Shown here: positions 52,195 through 60,744 of the stretch, in pieces
Position numbering within the stretch: the stretch's first letter is position 1
Layout: every line of letters begins with the position of its first letter
Origin: an uncultured Dehalococcoidia bacterium
GTDB lineage: Bacteria; Chloroflexota; Dehalococcoidia; Lucifugimonadales; Lucifugimonadaceae
DNA length: 64,000 nucleotides
Direction of reading: 5' to 3'
Assembly (NCBI GenBank): GCA_951812795.1
Contig: OX638325.1
Coordinates: 682,001 to 746,000 of the forward strand
Translations under genes and position numbers: made by a program
The notes under the pieces: model-generated
Seen by the model: the letters and a program-made list of their open reading frames with translations, nothing else
Told to the model about the DNA's origin: nothing
Database searches by the model: none

Positions 52195-52220
52195 AGATTC
52201 CGGCTTTCGCCGGAATGACG
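52195..52220. repeat. Palindromic repeat, family 2 (copy 1)
   Basis: ATTCCGGC (52197-52204) and GCCGGAAT (52209-52216) form a perfect eight-pair hairpin with loop TTTC, followed by GACGG. A second copy occurs at 58521-58542. The core is of the widespread TTCCGGC-GAAA-GCCGGAA kind. Just upstream, 52112-52160 is a related G/C-tract palindrome (CCCTCC...AAGGGGGAGTTAAAGGGGGTT). Confidence 0.85.
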
Positions 52221-52304
52221 GTCGTTGTGTACAACACCCGATGGGAAAAGCACAGAGGAAGTACCTTGACCGCAATCTAGCCACATCGAAACCTAGATGT
52301 TTGT

Positions 52305-53117
52305 TTAATCCCGATCCGGCATCGTGTTCCCCTTGAACCCCGCCGTAACTCCTCCATCAACCAACAATTCCGATCCCGTAATATACGAAGCCTCATCTGA
52401 AGCCAAAAAACAGATCGCGTTCGCAATCTCCTCTGGCTCGCCCCACCTACCCAACGGCACTCGCTCCGAACGCCACTCGCGCTCTGAATCCTCCGCGTAA
52501 ATGTGCTCTGTGAACGGGGTGTGAACCCATCCCGGCAACACCGAGTTTGCCCGTATCCCGAATTTCGCCAGTTGTATCGCCGACGCACGCGTGAAGTGGA
52601 GCATCCCGGCACGCGACATCGCGTATGCGGAACCGTATTCGCCGGCAAATTTACCGGCCATCGACGACAGGTTGACGATGGCACCTCCACCCGCCTCAGT
52701 CATCGCCGGTATCACCGCCCGGGTCCCGAGGAGAATCCCCGTCGTACTGATCTCCATCACCTTGCGCCACTCATCAACCTCGACCTCGTAGAGCGTCCCG
52801 CGATCCTGTGCTCCCGCAAGGTTCACTAAGATGTCGAGGCGCCCAAACATTCCCACCACCTGAGCCACAACCTCCGACCATTGCGATTCATCCGTCGCAT
52901 CCAAACGGCTGTAAATCGCCTCGTACCCAGCATCGCGCATCTCCGACGCCGACTCTTCACCCCGATCGTCCTGGATGTCGGTGATTACCACCCGCGCCCC
53001 TTCCTCCAACATCTGCCACGCAGTGCATCCGCCGAATCCCATGCGCGATCCCCTCGAAGACGATGCCGAACCGGTCAGCAACGCAACCTTGCCCTCAAAT
53101 CTGTTCCTTGCGCTCAT
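52305..53117 (-). CDS. Short-chain dehydrogenase-like protein with altered catalytic Lys
   Basis: A 270-residue SDR fold. VALLTGSASSSRGSRMGFGG (residues 11-30) replaces the compact TGxxxGxG with a longer stretch. NLAG (99-102) stands for NNAG, S151/S152 provide the Ser, and Y165-A-M-S-R169 has Arg where the catalytic Lys of Y-x3-K belongs. The rest (LPGWVHTPFTE, ICFLASDEASYITGSELLVDGG) is standard. It may be a low-activity, non-catalytic or differently tuned family member. Monocistronic, after a 1.3-kb gap. Confidence 0.85.
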   Translation of the reverse strand: MSARNRFEGKVALLTGSASSSRGSRMGFGGCTAWQMLEEGARVVITDIQDDRGEESASEMRDAGYEAIYSRLDATDESQWSEVVAQVVGMFGRLDILVNLAGAQDRGTLYEVEVDEWRKVMEISTTGILLGTRAVIPAMTEAGGGAIVNLSSMAGKFAGEYGSAYAMSRAGMLHFTRASAIQLAKFGIRANSVLPGWVHTPFTEHIYAEDSEREWRSERVPLGRWGEPEEIANAICFLASDEASYITGSELLVDGGVTAGFKGNTMPDRD

Positions 53118-53150
53118 GACAACTGCTCCCTCATTGATGCCAGAATTCTC

Positions 53151-53579
53151 TCACGTCCGATTCTGCAGCGCGATCACAGCATTCGGTATCAAAAAACCGT
53201 ATATCCCAAGCGCCAACAGGAAACTGAATGCTCCATGCATCCACCGATCTCTAAGGAAAAACATCGCCGGCGCGCCGACAATAACCAACGTGAGCACGAC
53301 CGCGAAGAGATACTCCGAACTCGGCACCGCGCTCAACTCCGCGACATTCGAAATCACCGCATCCGCCACCAAGGCCGCCAAAACACCCACCGTTGTCCAC
53401 ACAACCACCAAACCGAACACGATGATCGTCACCAGATTCGTAGATCCATTCTCAGCGATTCGTCGTTGGAGCAACTGCGGAGGTCTGACCGTAAACAACA
53501 CCGCCGCATGGGCCGAAGCTGTTAACCCCATCAAGGTGCCACACAACATTCCAGCAAGTATGTCCGTTACCGGCGTCAT
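53151..53579 (-). CDS. Small polytopic membrane protein of unknown function
   Basis: A 142-residue protein with about four hydrophobic segments: residues ~5-27 (DILAGMLCGTLMGLTASAHAA), ~49-70, ~88-108 and ~120-136. A short polar loop RPPQLLQRRIAENGS follows the first. No family is recognised. ATG at 53579 shares one base with the ispE stop (TGATG), so it is translationally coupled to ispE. A longer frame to 53663 lies inside ispE and is not used. Confidence 0.65.
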   Translation of the reverse strand: MTPVTDILAGMLCGTLMGLTASAHAAVLFTVRPPQLLQRRIAENGSTNLVTIIVFGLVVVWTTVGVLAALVADAVISNVAELSAVPSSEYLFAVVLTLVIVGAPAMFFLRDRWMHGAFSFLLALGIYGFLIPNAVIALQNRT

Positions 53580-54460
53580 CAATTCGCCGCAATCTCGATC
53601 CTTGGTGCCAACCCCACAGAGAACGCCTCGCACCCCAATCGCGCCTTGGCCAACAAAGCCCATGCCGTCCCAACCTCCTTGCTCGGTGCGATAGCAAACA
53701 TTGACGGACCCGCGCCAGTCAACACGATGTCCGATGCCCCAAGTCGCGTGAATCCTTCATACGCCTCATGCCAACCCGGAAACGATTGCGGAGCCAACTG
53801 TTGAAACACATTGAACATAAATGCCGGATGACAGTCGTGACCATCCAGCATCCGCGCCGCCAACTTTCGGGTCAAACTACCCGTGGTATGCATCGAAGGA
53901 TTCAACATCCCAAACATCCGCGCCGTCTTGTTCAATTCAGAATCAGATTCACCGAAGGATGGCGAAAGAATCACCAACCTCCCAATCTCTGGTTCCGGCA
54001 ACTGCTCCAACTTTTCGCCGCGACCGCCAACCAACGCCGTCCCACCACCAACAAGAAACGGGACATCCGAACCCACCCCAGCCGCCACCTCAGCCATATC
54101 CGACGCCGACATTCCCAACCCCCACAATCGATTTAATCCTCGCAATGCCGCCGCCGCATCCGCCGATCCGCCCCCTAATCCCGCGGCTATGGGAATTCGC
54201 TTCCGCAAAATGATCCTGGCTCCAGCCTTTGCACCCGTCTTGTCGCGTAACAACCTTGCCGCGTGCGACACCAGGTTTCCGTTACCCGACAACGAAGCAT
54301 CCGAACACTCAACCTCGATCCCGTCGCTCTCACCAAACTCCAGCGTGTCGTGCAGGTCGACTGTCTGAATAACCGAAGCCAAATCGTGATAGCCATCATC
54401 ACGCTTTCGGATGACCTCCAGCGTGAAATTCAGCTTTGCGTAGGCCTGTTCGACGATCAC
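53579..54460 (-). CDS. ispE: 4-diphosphocytidyl-2-C-methyl-D-erythritol kinase
   Basis: A 293-residue GHMP kinase of the non-mevalonate isoprenoid pathway. AYAKLNFTLEVIRKRDDGYHDL (the first 20 residues from Ala6 hold the family start) has the substrate Lys and His; the ATP loop is PIAAGLGGGSADAAAAL. GSDVPFLVGGGTALVGGRGE and LTGAGPSMFAI complete the set. GTG start, six bases after the rsmA stop. The rsmA-ispE order is widely conserved. Confidence 0.96.
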   Translation of the reverse strand: MIVEQAYAKLNFTLEVIRKRDDGYHDLASVIQTVDLHDTLEFGESDGIEVECSDASLSGNGNLVSHAARLLRDKTGAKAGARIILRKRIPIAAGLGGGSADAAAALRGLNRLWGLGMSASDMAEVAAGVGSDVPFLVGGGTALVGGRGEKLEQLPEPEIGRLVILSPSFGESDSELNKTARMFGMLNPSMHTTGSLTRKLAARMLDGHDCHPAFMFNVFQQLAPQSFPGWHEAYEGFTRLGASDIVLTGAGPSMFAIAPSKEVGTAWALLAKARLGCEAFSVGLAPRIEIAAN

Positions 54461-54466
54461 AGCCGC

Positions 54467-55303
54467 CTACTCCCCGTCAACACCAACGACAACGGTTTCC
54501 CGAACCTTCCGCCACTCGTGCAACAGCAACACCCATTCATCGATGCTCAAAGTAGCCGGTCGTCGCTCGCTGTCGATGCCCGCCCGAGTCGTCATCTCCT
54601 TCACCTCGTCCGTCGTCATGATCAGCCCATTCGCAAGGGAATTGTGCAGCTGCTTGCGACGTCCCAAAAACGCTGATCTTGCTAGTTTGAAAAGATCGTC
54701 TACCAACTCACTCGAAACCAATGGCTCACTCAACGGAGCCAACTGAATCACCGTGGAATGAACCTTCGGCGGCGGTCGAAACGCGCTCGGCGGCACTGTG
54801 AATAACGATTTAGGCGACGCATAGATCTGTACCGCCAACGATAGCAAACTCATCTTGCCCGGATGCGCACACATATCCCGCGCCACCTCGCGCTGCAACA
54901 TCACCGTCATACTCGTAGGTCGATACTCGCGCTCTAGAAAGCCCCTCACGATCGGCGTTCCCGCGTAGTACGGCAGGTTCGCAATCACCTTGTAAGCCCT
55001 TCCACTATGCATTTCTGGCAGATCCTCCAAAGCGACATCCCGTGCATCGGCCGAAATCACCCGTACATCTGGATTGTCACGGTACCGGGCCGCCATCCGC
55101 TCGGCAAACTTCACATCCAACTCCACAAGCACCACCGAGCCGCCGCAATAACTCACCTCCTCGACAATCAGACTCGTCAAAGCGCCATCGCCCGGCCCGA
55201 TCTCAACAACCACATCGCCAACCGAGATACCTGCCGCGTCAACGATCTTCTGCGCGACCGATCGGTCACGCAGAAAGTGCTGGCCTAGTCGTCGGCGCGC
55301 CAT
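54467..55303 (-). CDS. rsmA: 16S rRNA dimethyladenosine transferase (KsgA)
   Basis: A 278-residue SAM-dependent methylase modifying two adenines of the 16S 3' hairpin. RRRLGQHFLRD at the N-terminus, VVEIGPGDGALTSLI (SAM site), the catalytic NLPYYAGTPI (N-L-P-Y) and the C-terminal FRPPPKVHSTV with RSAFLGRRKQLHN are all in place. ATG at 55303 is used. A frame open to 55486 runs through the SRP RNA gene and is rejected. It precedes ispE. Confidence 0.96.
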   Translation of the reverse strand: MARRRLGQHFLRDRSVAQKIVDAAGISVGDVVVEIGPGDGALTSLIVEEVSYCGGSVVLVELDVKFAERMAARYRDNPDVRVISADARDVALEDLPEMHSGRAYKVIANLPYYAGTPIVRGFLEREYRPTSMTVMLQREVARDMCAHPGKMSLLSLAVQIYASPKSLFTVPPSAFRPPPKVHSTVIQLAPLSEPLVSSELVDDLFKLARSAFLGRRKQLHNSLANGLIMTTDEVKEMTTRAGIDSERRPATLSIDEWVLLLHEWRKVRETVVVGVDGE

Positions 55304-55331
55304 GATGAATATTTGCAGCTGATTAACAGTA

Positions 55332-55598
55332 ATGCGGCCGTGCACCTCGAATTCGGCTCCGTGCTCGAACGTAGCAAACGCCTCGGCTCGAGTCAGATCG
55401 GCCTGCGTCGCCCAAAGTGGACCGCTTACCGCTGCTTCCTTCCGGACCTGACGGGGTTCACGGGACTCTGCCGCGCAAGAACCCAACTCTCAACACCAAG
55501 AACAGAATGCCAGGGGTTCGAACTTCGTAACCTCCACGAGGAATCCGGCCCTGCTGAGCGGATTGCAGGTTCAGGGCACCGCTAGCTCCCCGCTTGGC
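55332..55598 (-). ncRNA. ffs: Signal recognition particle RNA, large bacterial type
   Basis: The minus strand has the invariant SRP core GTCAGGTCCGGAAGGAAGCAGC (55433-55454 in plus numbering, seen as its complement), folding as helix 8. The 5' region has an Alu-domain pattern: GGTGCCCTGAACCTGC, AATCCGCT, GCAGGGCCGGATTCC, like the large SRP RNAs of Bacillus and Clostridium relatives. Outward pairings of the long arm are visible, such as TTGCG/CGCAG, GTTGG/CCGAT, CTTGG/CCGAG and GTTCGAAC/GTTCGAGC. Ends are approximate, about 265 bases. Confidence 0.88.
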
Positions 55599-55657
55599 AC
55601 GACCGCATCATTGAATCGTAAACCATATGCCTCCCACTTACGTATCCTTGCTAAGTG

Positions 55658-55681
55658 AAACCCGATCCCTCTAGAGGGTTT
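55658..55681 (+). promoter_or_regulatory. Nested palindrome covering the galU ribosome-binding site
   Basis: AAACCC (55658-55663) pairs with GGGTTT (55676-55681), and inside lies the perfect 12-base palindrome CCCTCTAGAGGG (55667-55678). The GAGGG that serves as binding site for the ATG at 55685 falls in both 3' arms, so either fold would hide it. Translational control is an inference; an operator for a dimeric repressor is the alternative. Confidence 0.45.
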
Positions 55682-55684
55682 GAC

Positions 55685-56581
55685 ATGTCTTGGTTAGACT
55701 CGATTCAAATGGTCAGTGCAAACGAAATTGCCGTCATCACCAAAGCCGTCATACCGGTCGCAGGTCTGGGTACCCGCTTCATGCCCGTGACTCGAAGCGT
55801 CCCAAAGGCGCTCCTTCCGGTCCTCAACATACCGCTCATCCAGTACGCCGTCGACGACGCTGTCGAAGCCGGCATCACCGACATTGCCATCGTGGAAGAC
55901 TCCAGAAGCGTCGGTTCATTTTTCCACTCGATGCCCGACCTCGAGGAAAAACTTCGACAAGGCGGGCGAGACGAACTCGCCGATCAGATGGTCGCGATCT
56001 CCTCAAAGGCGCGCATAACTTCGATCAAACAACTTGAACCGCTTGGCCTCGGTCACGCAATCCTTCTCGCCAAAAACTTCATCGCCGAAGAACCTTTCGT
56101 CGTCATCCTGCCAGACGAAATCCTTTGGGGAGATCACTCCTCAACCGCCCAGATCCTCGATGTTCGCGACCGTTACGGCGGAAACGTCATCGCGGTCACC
56201 GAAACCTCTTGGGACGACGTTCACACCAAGGGCATCGTCGCCGGACCGTCGGTCGAACCTAACGTCATCGCCATCGAAGAAATGGTCGAAAAACCCAAAC
56301 GCGAAGATGCCCCTAGTAATCTCGCAATCATCGGACGATACGCGCTCGAACCTTCTGTCTTCGACTTCCTTAGCCAACAACGCCGCGGCGCCGGCGGCGA
56401 AATTCAACTCACCGATGCCATCATCGAGTGCATGGATGACCTGCCCACACACGCCGTAACCGTCGATGCCGCACGGTACGACGCTGGTGTACCAGAAGGG
56501 ATGTTCGGGGCATCTCTCCACCAAGCAGCAAAAGACCCGACCATGCGCCAAATGATCGTCGACTTCGCCGCTCAACTGTAG
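55685..56581 (+). CDS. galU: UTP-glucose-1-phosphate uridylyltransferase
   Basis: A 298-residue nucleotidyltransferase making UDP-glucose. KAVIPVAGLGTRFMPVTRSVPK (its G-x-G-T-R-x-x-P pattern) starts the active site; KALLPVLNIPLIQYAVDDAV and LGLGHAILLAKNFI follow, with the metal Asp in VILPDE and later EKP in MVEKPKRE. GEIQLTDAI closes the family pattern. ATG at 55685 with GAGGG six to seven bases upstream; GTG at 55655 precedes the palindrome. It starts a plus-strand unit facing away from rsmA and ispE. UDP-glucose would feed the glycosylation-type genes. Confidence 0.95.
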   Translation: MSWLDSIQMVSANEIAVITKAVIPVAGLGTRFMPVTRSVPKALLPVLNIPLIQYAVDDAVEAGITDIAIVEDSRSVGSFFHSMPDLEEKLRQGGRDELADQMVAISSKARITSIKQLEPLGLGHAILLAKNFIAEEPFVVILPDEILWGDHSSTAQILDVRDRYGGNVIAVTETSWDDVHTKGIVAGPSVEPNVIAIEEMVEKPKREDAPSNLAIIGRYALEPSVFDFLSQQRRGAGGEIQLTDAIIECMDDLPTHAVTVDAARYDAGVPEGMFGASLHQAAKDPTMRQMIVDFAAQL

Positions 56582-56607
56582 AACGGGTCGCCGTGACTCG
56601 ATCACCC

Positions 56608-58488
56608 TCAGTTTCTTAGCTGCAGAACGGCCATGAAGGCTTCCTGCGGCACCTCTACCGAGCCCACCATCTTTGCCCGGCGCTTTTTCCCGGCCTTCTG
56701 ACGCTCCAGCAACTTCCGCTTCCGCGTTACATCACCGCCGTAACACTTGGCCAACACGTTCTTTCTCAGTGCTTTGACATTCGTCCGCGCGACAATCTTA
56801 CTGCCCACTGACGCTTGAATCGGAACCGCGAACATCTGACGTGGTATCAGCTCCTTCAACTTCGACGCCAACATCCGACCCGTAACTTCGGCTTCCGACG
56901 AGTGGACGATGCTGCTCAACGCATCGACCTCCTCGTGGTTCACCAAAATATCCAGCTTGACCATGCTTGCTTCACGATAACCCGACGCCTGATAATCCAT
57001 CGACGCGTAACCTTGCGTCGCCGATTTCAACATGTCGTGGAAATCGACCAAGATCGCCGATAACGGTGCCTCATACTCCAACATCACCCGCGCGTTCCGA
57101 CCGGCACCATTCATTGAGCCCGACATCGTGCCCGACATTGTGCCTTTGGCCGATCCGGCCTCCTGCGTCTGCAGATACTCCATTCGCTTGAACACACCAC
57201 GCTTCTTCGTCACTAACTCCATAACATTCCCGTAATATGCCGCCGGAACGATGATCGACAGGTCCACCCAAGGCTCCAATATCTCGTCGTAATCCCTCCT
57301 TTCAGGCAACTTCGACGGGTTCTCGACGTAGATGATCTCCCCGTCGTTAAGCATCACCTGAAACTCCACACTCGGAGCCGTCGTTATCAACTCCAACTCA
57401 TACTCCCGCTCCAATCGCTCCTGCACCACCTCCATATGCAACAATCCCAAGAAACCGCACCGGAAACCGAAGCCCAATGCCGACGACGACTCTGGCTCGA
57501 ACACCAAAGCTGCATCGTTCAACCTCAACTTACCGAGTGCTTCCCGCAACTCCACATAGTCGTTGGCGTCCGACGGATACAGACCCGTAAACACCATCGG
57601 CTTCTGTTCTTGATACTTGATCCGAGGTTCTAACGCCGGCTCTTTAACCAGCGTCATTGTATCCCCGACCATCACGTCGCTCACCTCCTTGATACCCGTC
57701 GCCACGTAACCCACCTCACCAACTCTCAATCCCTCCGGAGCCTGCATCACGGTCGGCGAAAAATAGCCGACCTCCAACACCTCACCTTGCGCACCCGAAC
57801 CCATAAACTTCGCCCGATCGCGCGCCTTTATCGCCCCGTCAAGCACCCGTACATACGTCACCACACCCTTGAACGAGTCGTATTTGCTGTCGAATACCAA
57901 CGCCTGCAGCGGCTGTTCAATATCACCCACCGGAGGCGGCGTCAACTCCACGATCCGTTCCAGCAATTCCTCAACTCCCTCACCCGTCTTGCCCGACACC
58001 CACAGCATCTCATCCTCGCTGAACCCGAACGTATCCACCATCTCCGCCGCCACTCGTTCCGGCTCCGCATTCGGCATATCGATCTTATTGATCGCCGGAA
58101 TCAGCACCAGATCGTTCTCCAGCGCCAGATAAACGTTCGCCATAGTCTGCGCCTGAATCCCTTGCGACGCATCGATTAACAACACCGCCGCCTCACAAGC
58201 CGCCAGACTCCGAGAGACCTCAAACGAAAAATCCACATGCCCCGGAGTATCGATCAGGTTCAGCTGATACTCGTTCCCGTCCGTAGACGGAAACGCCAAC
58301 CGCACCGCCTGCGCCTTGATCGTAATCCCCCGCTCCCGCTCCAAATCCATCGTATCTAGATGCTGCTCCACCATATCCCGCTCCGACACCGCACCCGTGA
58401 ACTCAATCATCCGATCGGCCAAAGTCGACTTCCCATGATCGACATGCGCGATGATGCAGAAATTCCGTATGAGATGTTGCCGAGCCAC
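56608..58488 (-). CDS. lepA: Elongation factor 4 (LepA)
   Basis: A 626-residue translational GTPase. G1 [14 protein letters not shown], the G2 [14 protein letters not shown]3 [12 protein letters not shown], and G4 NKID are all standard, and the C-terminal [23 protein letters not shown] is the LepA hallmark. A low-complexity insert ([19 protein letters not shown]) sits before [15 protein letters not shown] in domain V. The start is GTG at 58488; the frame runs on to 58545 only because it reads through a palindromic repeat. The weak binding site makes the exact start uncertain. Confidence 0.94.
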   Translation of the reverse strand: MARQHLIRNFCIIAHVDHGKSTLADRMIEFTGAVSERDMVEQHLDTMDLERERGITIKAQAVRLAFPSTDGNEYQLNLIDTPGHVDFSFEVSRSLAACEAAVLLIDASQGIQAQTMANVYLALENDLVLIPAINKIDMPNAEPERVAAEMVDTFGFSEDEMLWVSGKTGEGVEELLERIVELTPPPVGDIEQPLQALVFDSKYDSFKGVVTYVRVLDGAIKARDRAKFMGSGAQGEVLEVGYFSPTVMQAPEGLRVGEVGYVATGIKEVSDVMVGDTMTLVKEPALEPRIKYQEQKPMVFTGLYPSDANDYVELREALGKLRLNDAALVFEPESSSALGFGFRCGFLGLLHMEVVQERLEREYELELITTAPSVEFQVMLNDGEIIYVENPSKLPERRDYDEILEPWVDLSIIVPAAYYGNVMELVTKKRGVFKRMEYLQTQEAGSAKGTMSGTMSGSMNGAGRNARVMLEYEAPLSAILVDFHDMLKSATQGYASMDYQASGYREASMVKLDILVNHEEVDALSSIVHSSEAEVTGRMLASKLKELIPRQMFAVPIQASVGSKIVARTNVKALRKNVLAKCYGGDVTRKRKLLERQKAGKKRRAKMVGSVEVPQEAFMAVLQLRN

Positions 58489-58520
58489 GACTCCAATCTT
58501 ATCGGAGGGGTTCTTAATGT

Positions 58521-58542
58521 CATTCCGGCGAAGGCCGGAAGC
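58521..58542. repeat. Palindromic repeat, family 2 (copy 2)
   Basis: TTCCGGC (58524-58530) pairs with GCCGGAA (58535-58541) around loop GAAG, preceded by GTCA as in the widespread family. Same hairpin as at 52195-52220, in opposite orientation. It lies between lepA and the ATPase gene and creates a spurious upstream reading frame for lepA. Confidence 0.85.
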
Positions 58543-58637
58543 CACGCGTCAGTCCCTCAACTACCTCACTCGCAACAGAAAACCAGATTCCACCAACCTC
58601 AGATTGTTAAACTTTCGCCCAAGCGACGAATCCCATC

Positions 58638-60218
58638 ATGGCCACCACAACTACCGAAAAACCAGAAACCTCCCTACACGGTCCCAACCTGATCCTCGAC
58701 GTCAAGAACTTCGGCCCCATCGCCGAAGCCAAAGACATCGAGTTCAAACCCATGACCGTCTTCCTAGGGCCTAGCAACACTGGTAAGACCTACTTGGCGA
58801 TGTTGCAACACGCCATCCTCGATGCACGGACTTCGGAATCGGACAACATACGCGCTTTTTTGCGATCAAAAGTCGGTGATTCGTCCGAAAATGATATTCT
58901 CCAATCGATCCTACTTGATTTGTCGCGAGTGATCCGCGAAAACTTAACTGTCCCTTTTGGCCAGCCCACAAAAGTCGAATTTAAGTTCACGAACTTGGAG
59001 CCCGGAACAAGACGATTTCTACAAAATGAATTGGATCGGCGTGGACACGCGCTACGCGAAGCAATCGACTCAAATCTTAGAGAGATTTTCGAAGTCGCCC
59101 ATTGGTTTGATATCTCGAATACGGCAAAGTCAGATTTACCTTCTGTTCAAATCTCGATCAATGATGGAGGCGCGAAACTAGAACTCGACTTGGTATCGCG
59201 CGATTCGCTCCTCGATGTCGAGGGATCGAAAATTGCCGTTGAGAGTGATTTCATTTGGCTCGTCGAACATCATAGGCGCGAACTTCGGTCGCAATCCAAC
59301 CCTAGTTTTTTCGTTTACCCATTTGAGATTGCTCAGTTCATCGAATTGCTTTTCCCTTCCATGCCCCATTCGTATTATTTCCCCGCCGGCCGGACAGGCA
59401 TCTTGACGGCCCACCGTGCGCTGACCTCGAGCATCATCGCTAATGCATCTCGCATGGGGATCGACTTCCAAGAAACCGTTTCGTACCACAGATTGTCAGC
59501 GGAATTTTTGGGGTTGTTGATTGACGCGAGAGATGAGCAAGACTTCAAACTAATTAAAAGAGGATCCTTAAAGAAGTTCGATCCCCAAGATTTCGAAAAT
59601 GTCTCGCGTTGCGCAAAGGTTCTAGAAGAATCTCTCATCGATGGTCAACTCGAGGTTAGAGAATCGGTCGGAGTACCCGAATTTGATTATGTCCAAGGCA
59701 ATTTACACGTGCCGATTTTCCGCGCATCTTCAATGGTCACGGAGATCAGCCCGATTGTTGTCATTTTGCGTAACCATGTTTTGCCCGGCGACCTCCTCAT
59801 AATCGACGAACCCGAGGCCCACTTACACCCCGAAGCCCAGCAACAGATGGCCGCTGCTCTAGCCTTCATGGTTCGATCCGGCCTGCGCGTCCTAATCACA
59901 ACTCACAGCCATTACATGGTCGAGCAGCTAAGTGCATTCGTAAACGCCTCCAAACTCGACGAAACCGCTCGCAAACAAGCGCTCTCCCTAGAAGGCGCAT
60001 TAGGCGAAGAAGACATCTATCTCAACGAGGATGAAACGGCCGTATACAGCTTCGGATTTTCCGAGGAACACGGCGGTTCGGTGGTCAAAGAGATCTTCAT
60101 GGGTGAAGAATACGAATATGGACCCGACGACCATAGCGATGCTACCGTCCGCCAATTCAATCGGCTACAACGCGTATTGGAAGCCCGCGAAACCGCAGAA
60201 TCCAATGGGATGGATTGA
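58638..60218 (+). CDS. AAA15/AAA21-type (OLD/ABC-like) ATPase, likely defence-associated
   Basis: A 526-residue single-chain ATPase with an ABC/SMC-type head. Walker A GPSNTGKT is at 44-51, the signature-like ASSMVTEISP at 363-372, Walker B LLIIDEPEAHLHP with D390 and E391 and an H-loop TTHSHYM around H423. The long middle (60-360) has no recognised domain and no evident TOPRIM. Proteins of this build occur in PARIS, Septu and OLD-type defence systems. The gene is visibly less GC-rich than its neighbours, a hint of transfer. It ends 14 bases inside the next gene, a nuclease-like partner. Confidence 0.85.
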   Translation: MATTTTEKPETSLHGPNLILDVKNFGPIAEAKDIEFKPMTVFLGPSNTGKTYLAMLQHAILDARTSESDNIRAFLRSKVGDSSENDILQSILLDLSRVIRENLTVPFGQPTKVEFKFTNLEPGTRRFLQNELDRRGHALREAIDSNLREIFEVAHWFDISNTAKSDLPSVQISINDGGAKLELDLVSRDSLLDVEGSKIAVESDFIWLVEHHRRELRSQSNPSFFVYPFEIAQFIELLFPSMPHSYYFPAGRTGILTAHRALTSSIIANASRMGIDFQETVSYHRLSAEFLGLLIDARDEQDFKLIKRGSLKKFDPQDFENVSRCAKVLEESLIDGQLEVRESVGVPEFDYVQGNLHVPIFRASSMVTEISPIVVILRNHVLPGDLLIIDEPEAHLHPEAQQQMAAALAFMVRSGLRVLITTHSHYMVEQLSAFVNASKLDETARKQALSLEGALGEEDIYLNEDETAVYSFGFSEEHGGSVVKEIFMGEEYEYGPDDHSDATVRQFNRLQRVLEARETAESNGMD

Positions 60219-60735
60219 GCAAATCAATCATCGGTTTCGCTCCTCACGCGTCCTGAAATCCGAGAAGGCTTTCGTCCAAGACCGTTGCCCAGTGAAACTA
60301 ACATCGATGCCGGAACCGTCTGCCGTCCTCGATGCCGATGAATTGAAAATCCGCGTCGAAGATGTCGGCAACATCATCGACGGAAATCCATTCTGCGATA
60401 TCGTCGCATTATGTGAACACAGCGACGAACCCACAGCGGTATTGATTGAAGCAAAAACCGATCGAACCAACCTTAACGCTAGAACTCGTGAAGCAATCTC
60501 GCAACTCAGTTGGTCGTTCGACCACTTCAACAACATCTCAGCGATATGCAACCTCGCGCCTATCGATTGCAAACGTTATCCGGTCCTGACATTCACCAAA
60601 ATCACCGACGCGGTCCTGCGGAGCCCAAGCGTCAAAGATGAGGCGCGAAAGTTTCGCCGACACCACCGCGCGAGAATCCACTACGTCCGCGCAGGTCGAG
60701 ACATCTGGCAAGCAATCCAACATAACACCCCCTAA
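60205..60735 (+). CDS. PD-(D/E)xK-nuclease-like partner of the ATPase
   Basis: A 176-residue protein from ATG 60205, overlapping the ATPase end by 14 bases. NPFCDIVAL (D65) followed by AVLIEAKTD (E82-A-K84) fits the D...(E/D)-x-K metal site of PD-(D/E)xK nucleases, with hydrophobic strands on both sides, and downstream helices REAISQLSWSFDHF fit the fold. The remainder is basic (KFRRHHRARIHY). No named family is recognised. The tight overlap with the ATPase suggests a two-gene effector, cutting nucleic acid under ATPase control; that is inference. Confidence 0.65.
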   Translation: MGWIEQINHRFRSSRVLKSEKAFVQDRCPVKLTSMPEPSAVLDADELKIRVEDVGNIIDGNPFCDIVALCEHSDEPTAVLIEAKTDRTNLNARTREAISQLSWSFDHFNNISAICNLAPIDCKRYPVLTFTKITDAVLRSPSVKDEARKFRRHHRARIHYVRAGRDIWQAIQHNTP

Positions 60736-60744
60736 ACTACTCCC

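Noticed and set aside
55304-55486. N-terminal extension of rsmA
   Set aside because: It runs through the SRP RNA core and has no similarity to KsgA; the ATG at 55303 starts the normal MARRRLGQHF.
58489-58545. N-terminal extension of lepA
   Set aside because: Its residues are a translation of the family 2 palindrome; EF4 similarity begins near the GTG at 58488.
58638-60735. PARIS or OLD/Gabija assignment
   Set aside because: I see no TOPRIM motifs in the ATPase or partner and no UvrD-like helicase; the partner has a PD-(D/E)xK-like site instead, so no named system is claimed.
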